Of a stretch of DNA of 64,000 nucleotides, positions 32,349 through 43,120 are shown piece by piece. Below the pieces are notes generated by a model that saw only the letters and a list, made by a program, of their open reading frames with translations, did no database searches and was not told the origin of the DNA. Positions within the stretch are counted from its first letter, which is position 1, and the number at the start of each line of letters is the position of its first letter. The translations under genes were made by a program, and so were the position numbers. The stretch covers positions 7,559,572 to 7,623,571 of the forward strand of contig OX388325.1 in assembly GCA_947579605.1 (NCBI GenBank), in the 5' to 3' direction. Source of the DNA: Athripsodes cinereus. Taxonomy: Eukaryota; Arthropoda; Insecta; Trichoptera; Leptoceridae.

Positions 32349-32821
32349 AGTAGCATTCACATTGCTTCACTTTGGATGATCATCCAGAGTGTCAGGGTCA
32401 AACCTGTTCATCGAAAGTGAACACGTCTGTTCACATTTGTTCATCCTATGCTTTCACTTCCATGTCAACACTCTCAGTCATGTTGTATGTAATTTGACGT
32501 ATTTTCGTACAAAAATAATTAAACAAATTCAAAAATGAAAAATAAAACGTAAAATAAATTAATATAGCTCTCGACTGCATAATAATTTTGTACATGATTC
32601 TGACATTCAATACAAATTCATAGAGAATAAAACAAATAATAAGATAAAACTTGCTTATGGTCGTTTCAGTGAAAGGACCTTTAATCAAAATTATGACAAG
32701 TGGTAATCTCTTTCCTCCGTCATCGCTAGTGATCACTATTAATGAAACGCCTGTTCACACCTTTTCATCTTGGAGGATCATCCAGAGTGATCACTGAAAG
32801 TGAACAAATGTGAACGCCCCT
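32349..32821. mobile_element. Harbinger-like MITE family A, copy 3 (473 bp)
   Basis: Ends AGTAGCATTCACATTGCTTC / AGGGGCGTTCACATTTGTTC are flanked by TAA at 32346-32348 and 32822-32824. It is nearly identical to the 7342-7814 copy, with the same length. Confidence 0.92.
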
Positions 32822-32835
32822 TAAGTTATTAATAT

Positions 32836-33274
32836 TAGAGATGCAACGAATAGTATAATTGCCGAATACCGAATACTATGCAAGATCATTAATTTGTGGA
32901 ATAACCAAATATTCGGGTAAAATAATGGTGAGAGCGTGCGGTACTCCCGACTGCGCATCTTCGTGTAGGTACATCATAGACATATTATGTACTAGACTTG
33001 CAGCGCGGTGCATTTTTTCAAAATTTTTGTGTTCCAACATTAGTAATAATATTATGTTGTTTCACTCCATATGAATTAATTTATTAGATGTTTGAGGATT
33101 AATAATTATGCATCTGCAGCTGACAATGAAACAGCAACAATCTATTAGTTCCTTCCAGTTTTACATTTAAACTATTCGGCAGAATACCGAATAATAGACT
33201 AAATATTCGGTATTCGACCGAATAGTTAAAATGTTACCGAATAGGCAGAATACCGAATATTCGTTGCATCTCTA
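32836..33274. mobile_element. hAT-type MITE, 439 bp
   Basis: Inverted ends TAGAGATGCAACGAATA with arrays of ACCGAATA motifs are flanked by 8-bp ATTAATAT (32828-32835) and ATAAATAT (33275-33282), which differ by one base. An 8-bp duplication is the hAT hallmark. It starts 14 bp after the Harbinger-like MITE. Confidence 0.85.
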
Positions 33275-33429
33275 ATAAATATGAATTTCCACGGAGGCCT
33301 ATACATTAAACTTTATCATTTTTATTGCGTTAATCCATGTAACTTGTAACTTATTCTCTTAATATTCTTATCACAACCACTTGCATAATAAATAGAAATC
33401 CCCAGACTTCTGCACTATCTGGGTGGTCG

Positions 33430-33620
33430 ATGGGTCCTTCAACCTTATCCCGCAACATTTTACCTACCATTGTCTGCAGCAATCGCATCTCTATAGCATT
33501 TATACCCACTTTCGTCCCTCTTCAAACGTGTTCAAGCTTCGCTTGCGTACATAAGTGTTTATTACAGAATAGTATTGTGCACCAGCATTTTTTGTCATGT
33601 TCGACACATTGCCATGTCTA
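33430..33620 (-). mobile_element. Decayed LINE C-terminal fragment
   Basis: It is co-linear with 6850-7020 (CGCATCTCTA, TTTATACCCACTTTCGTCCC, AGTGTTTATTACAGAATAGT). The minus strand is coding in origin and stops are present. Confidence 0.6.
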
Positions 33621-33719
33621 ACCATCGGTCTAAGTTTGGGACTAGCTTGGTGTGAATTGTCTATACATATTATATTAATAATAAAAAAGTCCATTAAAAT
33701 ATGAATAACAAATATAGAC

Positions 33720-33870
33720 AAACATATGTTTGAACTACTACAGATTAATCATTCCAACTGATCACACACATCCATATTCAACCTATTTGAATAGGTATTA
33801 ACTAGGTGTATGTTGTATATGATACACATACATATGTGAACTTCCTTTAGGAGTGCACAACACAGAGTTT
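33720..33870 (-). repeat. Dispersed repeat D, copy 2
   Basis: It is the reverse complement of 20585-20735, with TATGATACACATACATATGT and AACCTATTTGAATAGGTATT diagnostic. Confidence 0.62.
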
Positions 33871-34179
33871 CGACGCTTATGAATCGACTTTAGGCTTGGT
33901 TAAGAGTACTCTTTAAACCTAGGTAACATTCCCAATTCCTCTGTGTCATGCTTATCACATGACTTGAAATTTTTGAAAGTTGTATGTATGTTACAACTCA
34001 ATATTTTTCCATTCTTGAAATCAAGTTTTATACGATTTCATACAATTTTTGTGCTTTCAAACTGGAAAGACATCTGTTGCAGTTCAATGGAAACAACATC
34101 GGAAGCATCCATCTTTATACAAGCTCTAATGCATAGAGGGAAGAATTTAATATTATTTTAGAAACTCTTTCCAACATTT

Positions 34180-34310
34180 GGCAAACTCCCCTTTCACGAC
34201 ACAAGCTTTTAGTAGCTTACTGTATAAGCTGTATACTTACTGTATAAGTAAGGTGTATAAGGTAGTATTTGGGTTTATAACAAACAAAACCCAGATATAT
34301 CTTTTTTAAA
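34180..34310 (+). mobile_element. SINE fragment
   Basis: It has the body and 3' hairpin of the SINE at 21695-21880 (GGCAAACTCCCCTTTCACGA; TTTGGGTTTATAACA). It lacks the tRNA head and carries a local duplication of CTTACTGTATAAG. Confidence 0.6.
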
Positions 34311-34624
34311 AAAAAAAATCAATCCATTTTTCGCAGATAATCATCTTTGAATACATAAAAGTTTCTATTTTCCACCGCTATCCTCAGGAAAATCAATTTT
34401 AAAAAACTTGGAGAAACCACAGGTTTTTATTTAAAATTTTCTATTAAGGCAGATTGCACAATTGGTTACAATTTCAAGGTATTATATTATCTGAACAAAC
34501 TGTCATTTGAATGCAAACTCACTTTGCTCCACACTGTTCGAGATATAAAATCTCTTTGATCCATAATTATTTGCTTTTTTTTTAAATATATTTGGTTTAC
34601 TGATTAACAATCTTCATCATCTCA

Positions 34625-34960
34625 CCCTTCAACATTCCTCGCGGTAACACAGGGCAGAAATCGGCCTTCTCCATTTAGAACGTCTCTGTGCCAATTGAAT
34701 CACCTCTTTCCACAACATTTGCAACATTCTGATTTCACTTTCATAGGGACGATGTATTGTGAAAGAGGGACACCCGGACCGTTGGAACTCTTGTGGATGA
34801 AAAAACAGTGCTCTTTTTGGCCAACTATCTCTGGACATTCTCCAGGACCGTTGTCTCTTTTATATTACAAAGACTACAGTTCTTTGCTGAGTCTGCTAGG
34901 GAACAGTATTGTTTGTGATGTGCTAATATTGTCTAACATCCTTCTAAGTCACTATTTTCC
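34625..34960 (-). mobile_element. LINE-tail remnant
   Basis: The minus strand reads QMLWKEVIQLAQRRSKWRRP then ISALCYREEC, the tail type also at 60000-60110 and 60535-60640. Further left-over RT C-terminal sequence extends to about 34960. Confidence 0.58.
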
Positions 34961-35012
34961 AAACTTAGTATCTTACGCACTTGAACCTTGATTAGGTATC
35001 AAGACTCTAAGC

Positions 35013-35413
35013 CAGTGGTTCTAAACCTGGGTTCGATCGAACCCCAGGGGTTCGGTGAGTCAGTCTTGGGGGTTCGGTGAAAATCATTTTAAAGGCAAGA
35101 TAGTTTTGCGAGTTGGAAAAAAAAATACTCCGATAATTCCTTCAAACCACCATCACAAGTTTGAAAAACAATGTTGCCAGTTTATTCTAACAATCCAAAT
35201 ATTACATCTATCAACACCTATTATTACATCTGGCAACACTAAACTTTAATGTTTTGATTTTATTTTTTTTTTCATTTTGTACACTTATATATAAATATTT
35301 ACCATGTTTTGAATTTGTAAAAATCCATTTTTATTTTTCAAATTAGGAGGGGTTCGGTGAATGCATATGTAACTGGTGGCGTTCAGTACCCCCAAAAAGG
35401 TTAAGAACCACTG
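35013..35413. mobile_element. hAT-type MITE, 401 bp
   Basis: Inverted ends CAGTGGTTCTAAACCT / CAGTGGTTCTTAACCT are flanked by the perfect 8-bp duplication CTCTAAGC (35005-35012 and 35414-35421). CAGTGGTTCT is a classic hAT (Charlie-like) terminus. Confidence 0.92.
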
Positions 35414-35539
35414 CTCTAAGCCATATAGAAGGATTGGGATTATACAGGCATTGAAGAGTTAAATATAAATAATAATTATAATATAAGTATTATAGAAACA
35501 ACATTTTCAAAACATATCCTACTAAAGTATATAATCTGG

Positions 35540-35802
35540 AGGAATTAATTTTGACAGAAAAAGCTAAGATGATTTTTAAATTAAGAAATGAACTTACTAA
35601 AACTAATACTGATATTGTGACAGCCGGTGCGATACATAATTACCAAACAAGACAGAGAGAACATATCAGAATGGACTATCCTAGAACCAATAGAGCGAGA
35701 TGCAGTTGTGTGAGCACTGCATCACTGATATATAATTCACTCCCAGCGAGCCTTAATGTCTTTAAGAGGGAATTGAAGAAGTTTGTGATTAGTGAAATTT
35801 AA
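35540..35802 (+). pseudogene. LINE C-terminal fragment (CR1/Jockey group)
   Basis: The frame ending at 35802 reads AGAIHNYQTRQREHIRMDYP ... STASLIYNSLPASLNVFKRE LKK, the usual C-terminus of CR1/Jockey reverse transcriptases (YxTR ... LYNxLP ... FKRxLK). It is 5'-truncated. Confidence 0.68.
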
Positions 35803-36152
35803 TTTGAGTTTTTAATTAGTATAATTGTTATAATACTGTTTATTATTACGTAATAATATTAATAATTAGTATAATACTGTTCGTGGTCCATTATTTGGAC
35901 CTGTAGGACATGCAAACTTGGTGGCCACAAGGAAACTGCTTTTGCACCAACATTTTTGGTGTGTGGCCACTGAATCTAGAGTGCTCCTTCGGGGCAGAAT
36001 TCCTTGCTTTAATGCGACATTAAATCCTGTTTGTGCATGTGTGTCGTTATGGAGAAACATGTCTCCAGGTAAGGCACGAGGTATGTGGCGGGCGCTGCCC
36101 TTTTTAAAAAAAAGTTGTATAATTTAATTAAAATAAGTGATCAAAGTATACC

Positions 36153-36453
36153 TATTGTATACTGGGTCAAGTATAACAATATTAGGTTCTTTTTGAATAA
36201 CGACACGTATTCTTATATTTACACAATATATTCAATAAATAATTCCTATTATAATTTGTCGAAAACAATTTGTCAAAACACGCAGCCTAACAGTGCAAGT
36301 CAAGGTTCTATCAATTAATGAGCGTCGTTCTCAATAGGTGGCTAACCTATATAGGCAGTAGCGTATTGCTACTCAGTCATTATCACTGTTTACCTTGTAA
36401 ACAAGGTCCAAGGTTCAACTCACCGGTGCAGTGTACAAAGTCCGTACACTACA
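36153..36453 (-). repeat. 3' LTR
   Basis: Identical to the other LTR except for one A/T difference near its left end (TATTGTATAC versus TATTGTTTAC). Confidence 0.93.
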
Positions 36454-36750
36454 CTCTCCCCTCACAATCTTGAAAACCTTATTATTCTACTTATTCCAAT
36501 CTTTATACAATTCCAATGCGAGTGACTGTGTTCTCTACGTATTTCAAGACTCTATACATATAAAACAAAACATTACAAATACACGCAGACATGTTCTTCC
36601 TTCCGTCCAGGGCCACCAGATGAAGTCTTCCACCAGCCTAAGTCCCGGGTCTCAGCTGTCCCCGCCAATGGCTTCCAATCTGACCTGAAAAATTCAGAAC
36701 CGGTGAGAGCTTTGCCTTCAAACAGGGGGAGGGGACCTAAACTCCTACTA

Positions 36751-38138
36751 TTAATCAGAGGGACTGTCATCCCAATGCACAGATCTCACATCTATCCGAT
36801 CCATATGTCTTTTCCAGAGCTGATCAGTACCTTTGATTCTAATAAGAAAAGTTCTATTTCCTAATATCTTTTCAATTTTACCTAAAACCATCTTTTCACT
36901 CCTGAGATCTTTGACAAGTACTGATGTACCCAAATTAAATTCCTTTTTCCTCCCCGAGACAAACTTCGAGCCCCTGGAACTATCTTTACAAGTTTCCCTA
37001 TTTACATACCTTTCCTCATATCTATACCTATTTAAACATTTACATCCATTGTTATTCCGCTTTTTCACTAAATTCTTAACTATATTCTCAATGTCTATAT
37101 TAAAATTAACCCAATAAAAATAACTTCTAACAAATGATTTCATTTTCCCAATAACTGAATAATTTTTACACAAATAATTTATCACAATACCTTTAACTGA
37201 TTCCGGAATAACAATTCTATCTCTGTAGAATAAATAATCCTTGTACACAGTCAAATGTTCCCTCACATTAAACAACTTCGCAATAGATTCATTTAACTGT
37301 CTTTTGCACGGCCAATTATTTTTTCCCACATATTTAACAACTTTTTCCAATGTATAATCACTTTTACTTCTCTCCAAAATTAATTTCGAATTAAAACTAT
37401 TATTTTTATTTACAAAATCTAATTTTTGTTGTTTCACATTACACGCAAGCGATGCGTTCGCACTGAAATTCGGAATATTTTCAATGGGCTTACATGCAAC
37501 AATATTGTTTAATTCACTGCCTTCCGTGCTATGTACTTTGTACCCTATATTATACCTACGCATAAAATCTGTACCCAATATTATTTTATTCCCGCTCTCT
37601 GTTACAACAAATTTAATATTTTTTTCCATTCCATTATGATTTATTTTACAATGTTTAATACCTAACACATTCAAACTGTGCCCGCTATACGTAGATAAAT
37701 TAATTTCATCACACTTCTCTATTATATTATTTTCGTTGAATATTTCTTGCAATTTTTGAATAGATATACAGCTAATATTCGCTCCCGAATCTAAAATACA
37801 TTCAACATTTTTATTCTCAATTCTTACATTTAATTTTATAAAATCGTTTTCGGTGTCTTGCGAATTATAAATACCTTGTATCTTATAACAATTTTCACTC
37901 AAATGCCCTTTAGATCTACATTTTCTACAAAAAAATTCTCTATTAAATTTACATTCACTTTTATAGTGATTTCCCTTACAAATAAAACATGAAACATTTT
38001 TATTATGCTTATACCTACTCGTATTTACATTTGAATTTAACCTTGAAAATTTTGACGGTCGATTATTTTTCTTATAATCTGTATCTGTACTACTTGAACT
38101 ACTGAAACTATTATTGTTTCGCCTGGAAATCTGGCTAT
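36751..38138 (-). CDS. Zinc-knuckle, protease and integrase-terminal fusion of the LTR element
   Basis: The frame is open from the A8 run at 38138-38145 to the stop at 36751. In order: an Asn/Ser-rich linker; two CCHC zinc knuckles (CFICKGNHYKSEC and CRKCRSKGHLSENC); an aspartic protease with the active-site triad ILDSGANISC and IILGTDFMRR; then an abrupt jump to an integrase-N-terminal-like block (LTVYKDYLFYRDRIVIPE ... YFYWVNF), with its zinc-binding His/Cys mostly lost; then a C-terminal integrase-tail-like domain (GTSVLVKDLR ... LWKRHMDRI). RT, RNase H and the DDE core are absent, so this copy cannot replicate alone. The stop matches the usual end of pol just before the 3' LTR. Confidence 0.82.
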
Positions 38139-38687
38139 TTTTTTTAAATTTTCTTCCTCTTTTTCTATTTTTCTCTCTAGTATGTGCTCATAACTAGAAG
38201 CCAAAGCAACTGCTTCGTTCAAAGATACTTTATCTTTATCACATTTTAAAAATAACTGTTGTTTAATCTCTTTATTTCTAATTCCGATTATAAACAAATC
38301 TTTTATATTACTTTCTAATCTAGTACCAAATTCACAATTTATACTTAATTCTCTTAATCTTAAGGCAAAATCTTTAACATTTTCCGAATGACCTTGAGTA
38401 GCCTTGAAAAAAATTTCACGCGATTCAAATACACTTTTTTCCTCTTTAAAATAACCATTCAATATCTGAATCAACTCTTTATAAGACTGTTTTTCCACAG
38501 AAGCTGGAAAACACAGATCAGACAGTAGCTTGAAACTGCCTTGGGACAACGATGTTATGAAGAAAGCACGCTTCTTCACATCAGTCCAACTTTCATCATT
38601 TAATAGCAAGGCGTTCTCCCACCTTGTTCTGTAAGAAGGCCAACTCATTGTCTTGTGACAAAACGGCTCTAAACTTCTCGAAGTCAT
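38037..38687 (-). CDS. Gag (capsid) of the LTR element
   Basis: 216 codons from the ATG at 38687. The block WENALLLNDESWTDVKKRAF, then FKLLSDLC and SYKELIQILNGYF, matches Ty3/gypsy-type gag capsid helices. The frame should continue into the zinc knuckles but is in the wrong register after an A8 run (38138-38145), and ends about 100 nt later. Either a -1 slip at the run joins the products or a one-base indel broke gag. Confidence 0.8.
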   Translation of the reverse strand: MTSRSLEPFCHKTMSWPSYRTRWENALLLNDESWTDVKKRAFFITSLSQGSFKLLSDLCFPASVEKQSYKELIQILNGYFKEEKSVFESREIFFKATQGHSENVKDFALRLRELSINCEFGTRLESNIKDLFIIGIRNKEIKQQLFLKCDKDKVSLNEAVALASSYEHILERKIEKEEENLKKIARFPGETIIVSVVQVVQIQIIRKIIDRQNFQG

Positions 38688-38859
38688 TTCGGAAATTCAC
38701 AGGCAAAAACAACTATGAATAAAAAAGACTTAACTTATGAGAGACTCCTCCAATCGCCCCGGTCTTCTGGATTTCCTTGCAACTGCAATGGACTCCGCCT
38801 GGCTGACTAGCAAGACTCTCCTCTCCTGGCTTCCTGGATCCACCAACTGGCTCCGCCTG

Positions 38860-39060
38860 GATGCTGGGTGACTCCTGTCTCCCTATGTTGCCTGCACCTT
38901 GCCTCGAACTGGCTCCTGAGACTTCCTGTCTCCCTGCTGCTACCTGCAACTTTGCCCAACTGGCTTCTGAGACTCCTGTCTCTCTGCTGCTACCTGCAAC
39001 TGCTGGCTTATCTGGCTTTGGAGACTCCTGCCTCCTTTCTACTCCTGTAGACTGCCTTTC
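38860..39060. repeat. Degenerate tandem repeat in the LTR-element leader, about 60 bp
   Basis: GACTCCTGTCTC / CTGCTGCTACCTGCAACT / AACTGGCTYCTGAG motifs recur four times between gag and the 5' LTR. Composition (GC-rich, C/T-strand bias) is unlike the surrounding DNA. Confidence 0.75.
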
Positions 39061-39160
39061 ACTCTTTATTTCCGCGTACTGCCGACAATAACTTTCGGCG
39101 CGGAAAAAAAAACTATTGTTGCGTGTTTACGACAATTTTGAACTACCGAACTGCGCCACG

Positions 39161-39461
39161 TATTGTTTACTGGGTCAAGTATAACAATATTAGGTTCTTT
39201 TTGAATAACGACACGTATTCTTATATTTACACAATATATTCAATAAATAATTCCTATTATAATTTGTCGAAAACAATTTGTCAAAACACGCAGCCTAACA
39301 GTGCAAGTCAAGGTTCTATCAATTAATGAGCGTCGTTCTCAATAGGTGGCTAACCTATATAGGCAGTAGCGTATTGCTACTCAGTCATTATCACTGTTTA
39401 CCTTGTAAACAAGGTCCAAGGTTCAACTCACCGGTGCAGTGTACAAAGTCCGTACACTACA
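39161..39461 (-). repeat. 5' LTR
   Basis: Right-hand LTR, upstream in the element's own orientation. It lies about 280 bp upstream of the NB-ARC-ankyrin coding start and points away from it. Confidence 0.93.
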
Positions 39462-39741
39462 ATACCGATTTAGGGCACTGAAGCTTGACCCCTCATACCA
39501 GGAGAAATTCTGATTGGGGCAATGCATATGGCTTATTATTATATATATGTACCTATTTATTATCTTTAATAATATTATAGACAGAAATAGAAATGTGCAC
39601 TACTGTTTTCTCAGTTTCAATGTTCTTGGATGGATGAGAGGTGGGGAAAGGATGCAGGCAAACCCCTCAATTGTTTATTTAATTTAATTAAATGTTTTTG
39701 CTTTCAGGTTTGTGAAGTTATTGTAGCATCACATTATCAAA

Positions 39742-42700
39742 ATGGGGGAAGATCAACGGAAAATTATTTTGCAACAAGCGAATATGTTTACAGAGTTATT
39801 TATCAGTCGTTTTGAGTCGCAATATAATCACATGTCAGATATCACTCAAGGAAAAGCAAAATTAAAGAAACCTGCAATACAAACAGTAGCCGAGCGTACT
39901 TTAAACGCACTTTGTCTTGATTTTCCTATTCCCGTTGGATCTTTACTAGGAAAGGCATACGATACACATATCAAAAAAGTGATGAAAAAAACAGTCAAAT
40001 TGTTTCCACATAATATACAAAATATTCGCAGCCAACTGTGCAAGTTTGCTTTTCACGTGTTCAGATGTTACGAGTCATTGCTGGCAAATATCGATTATGA
40101 TGATGATGATCCAAATACTTATCCTGCCATCACCGATAAATATAACAAAATCATTGATGTTGCCATTGATAAAATATTTTCATATTTTGTATCCAACAGG
40201 TCTAAAATTAGAACCAATGATAAAACTTCATATACAAGTCATTTTATGAAAGCATTCTTTTCTGCAACTCTTAATAAATTGTTCCCATCGGAAACTTTGT
40301 CCACAGTTAACAACGTGGGTATTGTTATGATTGATAAATCAAATAACCAATTGAGACACTTTAGACCAGAGAAAATTGCAAATATCGAACATTACCGTTT
40401 ACTTAATGAAGAAGAGATATTAAATTACGATAAAAGTGATTATACAGAAATGTGTGATAAGTTAAATGATATTCTGGATATTGTTTACTTGGAGAAATTG
40501 AACGTAGACAACAATTGTAAATATTGTTTGAAAGATTACCCAATTGCTTCATTTGAAAAGAAATACTTAAATAAAAAAACATCAAACACAGATTGTGAGG
40601 ATAGTTACAGTTTTCATCCATTTGATCTCCCAGATGGGACAAATTTATACATAAAAAGGAAGAAACCTGTGGATGAAGTTCTGAAAATATTAAAGAAAGA
40701 CTATATTGCTGTTGTTTATGGTCTAAAAGGATGCGGAAAGACAGAACTAGCCATAGATATTGGTAATTATATGATGAAATATCATAAAGTCATATGGATT
40801 GATGGCACATCTCATATTTCTACAGCACGTTCTTTCAAACGTCTTTATGAGCAAACATTTGAAAAGGATATGGAAGAGGAAGAAGCGATGGAAAATATTG
40901 AGAATATTGCTGCTGAAATATATGCCAAATACAGTAAAACTCCCAAGATTTTGATAATAAATAATGTGGAGTCTAAATTATTTGCTAAAAAAATACTCCC
41001 CAAGCAAAGGAAGTGCGACAAGTGGAATATATTAATAACCACATCTAACAAGGATTGGCATCTTCCCGATTTGCCTGTAACATTAATCCCATTGGATATG
41101 ATGGAGGCTGAAGAAGCTCAGCAATTATTTGTGAAAAATATTAACGTATTGATGGAGGATTTGGATGTTGAATATGAGAGTCCAGATAATGATAATGTTG
41201 TTATGAATGATATAGAGGAATTGGTAAACAGTATACCAAAGTATCCATTTGTTATTATAAACTCATCGTATTTCATCTTCCAAAAATCTAAAAACAAAGT
41301 AAATAACGATGTCAAAACAAACTACTATCAGGCCATGTCCAGTGAAATAAGAAACTTCAAAGAACAATTCTCTAAGGAGCAAAAAAGCATACTAACGTTT
41401 AGCATTGATGATGATCCAACATATGGAAAGAGTATATATGCCATGACAAAACTCATGATTGACAGGTTGAAGGCAGAGAGAGATTCTACTAGTGATGACA
41501 ACAAGAAAGCAGTCTCTCAGGTTGCACTGGACGTATTGAATATGATGACATATTTTGAACCACATAACATCCCTTTCTCCATGTTTAAACAATATTGTTA
41601 CAAACGTTGTGTTTTATCTTTACAAGTCGACTTCTTTTCTGATATTATAGATCTGCTGGAGAATCATTTGTTCATGAAACGAAGTACTACCTTCAAAAAT
41701 ATGGAAGAGCTCGTACAAATGGTTAACAAAAAATATTACCAAGAGGAATATGAGAAAACAAACCAACTTGAAGAATGTTTGAGGAATGCTTTAGACTGTT
41801 TGGTTTATTATGCCAATGAAATGGAGGAAGACAAGGGTATAAATAATATCTTAGCACATATAGCTTCAGTGTGGAAGTACGCATGCAAATATCGCAACAT
41901 TTGCAAAGTATACATCGTTGACAAGAGAGATAATGAAGAACTTAAGATATTACCGGGTACTACTTTCCTACACATCGTTGCCCAGTATTGTGACGTATCT
42001 GTCTTCAAGCAGATAGCTGCAAATATAAAACAACATGATTTAGAAATATTGCTTTCAAAGGAAAACTTTTCACACAGAACACCATTACATTGTGCTGCGG
42101 AGGGCGGAAAACTGGAAACTGTCGAACTGATTCTTAATAAACGTAAAAATCTTATTCAAATCATAAATAACAAAACCAGAACAAAGAAACAATGGACTCC
42201 ATTGCACTTGGCCGTTAAGGGAGGATACAAAGATATTGTGAAATATCTCATCATAGATAAGAAACATAACGTACAGTGTTATTCTAACTACGGTTTTACT
42301 CCTGTTCACTTGGCCGCCCTCAACGGTTTTGACGATATCTTGGAACTCTTATTGATCAATAATGGAAATGTTAATGATGTTACCAACTATACTTTCACAC
42401 CTTTACATTTTGCATGTCAGAAAAATCAACTTGAATGTGTTAAGGTGCTATTAGAGAAGAAAGCTGATTATAAAGCTTTGACAAAGTATAATAAAACCCC
42501 CCTGCATTTAGCCGCGTTTGAAGGTAATGATGACATCGTGCAAGCGCTGTTGACATCATGTTCGGATGATGATAAATTTGATATGGACGATTTCATTAAA
42601 ATGAAGGATAGAGATGGTTTCACAGCTGTACATTGGGCAGCATTCAAAAACTATCCAAGTATAGTAGAGATGTTGCTGCTGCTGTGTAAAGATTCAAAGG

Positions 42701-42921
42701 TGCAGGATGAAGTCACGACAGAGGGAAATACAGCGCTTCATCTCTCTTCAAAAGAGGGACATTTGCAAGTGATTGAAGTATTGAGGAAATATAAAGCAAA
42801 TGTTGCCATAAAGAATGTCAATAATGAAACTGCTGTTGATTTAGCTAAAAATGATAAAGTTAAAAAAGCATTGAAGGTTTCTATGTCTCTTTTGGAGAGT
42901 TTCCAGAACATGTTCAAATAA
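39742..42921 (+). CDS. P-loop (NB-ARC/STAND-like) ankyrin-repeat protein, 1059 aa
   Basis: The ATG (AAAATGG context) follows a splice acceptor (TTTTTGCTTTCAG, exon from 39708) and an in-frame stop at 39724, so the start is secure and the whole coding region is one exon. Residues 1-300: helical, unrecognised N-terminal domain with an acidic DDDD patch near 120. Residues 315-560: STAND-type NTPase with Walker A GLKGCGKT (327-334), Walker-B-like KILIINNVE (about 402; Asp pair replaced by Asn), a sensor-like WNILITTSN (about 429) and a degenerate GLPL-like IPKYPFVI. Residues 560-740: helical spacer. Residues 745-1045: nine ankyrin repeats. This is the architecture of NLR-like signalling ATPases; no TIR, CARD or death domain is visible. 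Substrate and role are unknown; innate-immune sensing is inference. The N-terminus differs from the neighbour at 48148-55878. Confidence 0.9.
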   Translation: MGEDQRKIILQQANMFTELFISRFESQYNHMSDITQGKAKLKKPAIQTVAERTLNALCLDFPIPVGSLLGKAYDTHIKKVMKKTVKLFPHNIQNIRSQLCKFAFHVFRCYESLLANIDYDDDDPNTYPAITDKYNKIIDVAIDKIFSYFVSNRSKIRTNDKTSYTSHFMKAFFSATLNKLFPSETLSTVNNVGIVMIDKSNNQLRHFRPEKIANIEHYRLLNEEEILNYDKSDYTEMCDKLNDILDIVYLEKLNVDNNCKYCLKDYPIASFEKKYLNKKTSNTDCEDSYSFHPFDLPDGTNLYIKRKKPVDEVLKILKKDYIAVVYGLKGCGKTELAIDIGNYMMKYHKVIWIDGTSHISTARSFKRLYEQTFEKDMEEEEAMENIENIAAEIYAKYSKTPKILIINNVESKLFAKKILPKQRKCDKWNILITTSNKDWHLPDLPVTLIPLDMMEAEEAQQLFVKNINVLMEDLDVEYESPDNDNVVMNDIEELVNSIPKYPFVIINSSYFIFQKSKNKVNNDVKTNYYQAMSSEIRNFKEQFSKEQKSILTFSIDDDPTYGKSIYAMTKLMIDRLKAERDSTSDDNKKAVSQVALDVLNMMTYFEPHNIPFSMFKQYCYKRCVLSLQVDFFSDIIDLLENHLFMKRSTTFKNMEELVQMVNKKYYQEEYEKTNQLEECLRNALDCLVYYANEMEEDKGINNILAHIASVWKYACKYRNICKVYIVDKRDNEELKILPGTTFLHIVAQYCDVSVFKQIAANIKQHDLEILLSKENFSHRTPLHCAAEGGKLETVELILNKRKNLIQIINNKTRTKKQWTPLHLAVKGGYKDIVKYLIIDKKHNVQCYSNYGFTPVHLAALNGFDDILELLLINNGNVNDVTNYTFTPLHFACQKNQLECVKVLLEKKADYKALTKYNKTPLHLAAFEGNDDIVQALLTSCSDDDKFDMDDFIKMKDRDGFTAVHWAAFKNYPSIVEMLLLLCKDSKVQDEVTTEGNTALHLSSKEGHLQVIEVLRKYKANVAIKNVNNETAVDLAKNDKVKKALKVSMSLLESFQNMFK

Positions 42922-43120
42922 GAGTTAATTTAACAATATCCATACGTATATAATATATTAGTACTTACACATATACCAGAAGGCTAATATTAATGTTCTC
43001 CAAATTTAGGTTCCGAAAATGGTATCACAACACATATTTATATTTCATTCCAATAATATTAATGTGCCATTGTTTCGCTCACAATTATTTTCATATTCTC
43101 TGCATTATATTAATCTAGAT

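Larger units (their letters stand above)
36153..39461 (-). mobile_element. Ty3/gypsy-like LTR retrotransposon, young, pol-deleted
   Basis: Two 301-bp direct LTRs (36153-36453 and 39161-39461) differ by one visible base and are flanked by the 5-bp duplication ATACC (36148-36152 and 39462-39466). Read on the minus strand, the 5' LTR is the right one; TGGCGCAGTTCGGTAG, two bases inside it, is a plausible primer-binding site. Internal DNA is only 2.7 kb: gag, zinc knuckles, protease and integrase pieces. Reverse transcriptase, RNase H and the integrase catalytic core are missing. Confidence 0.92.

Noticed and set aside
36380..36430. tRNA-like GTTCAACTC inside the LTR
   Set aside because: No cloverleaf can be drawn, and the sequence is identical in both LTRs, so it belongs to the element.
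39846..42309. Several 65-79-codon minus frames inside the NB-ARC-ankyrin gene
   Set aside because: Shadows of the long + frame.
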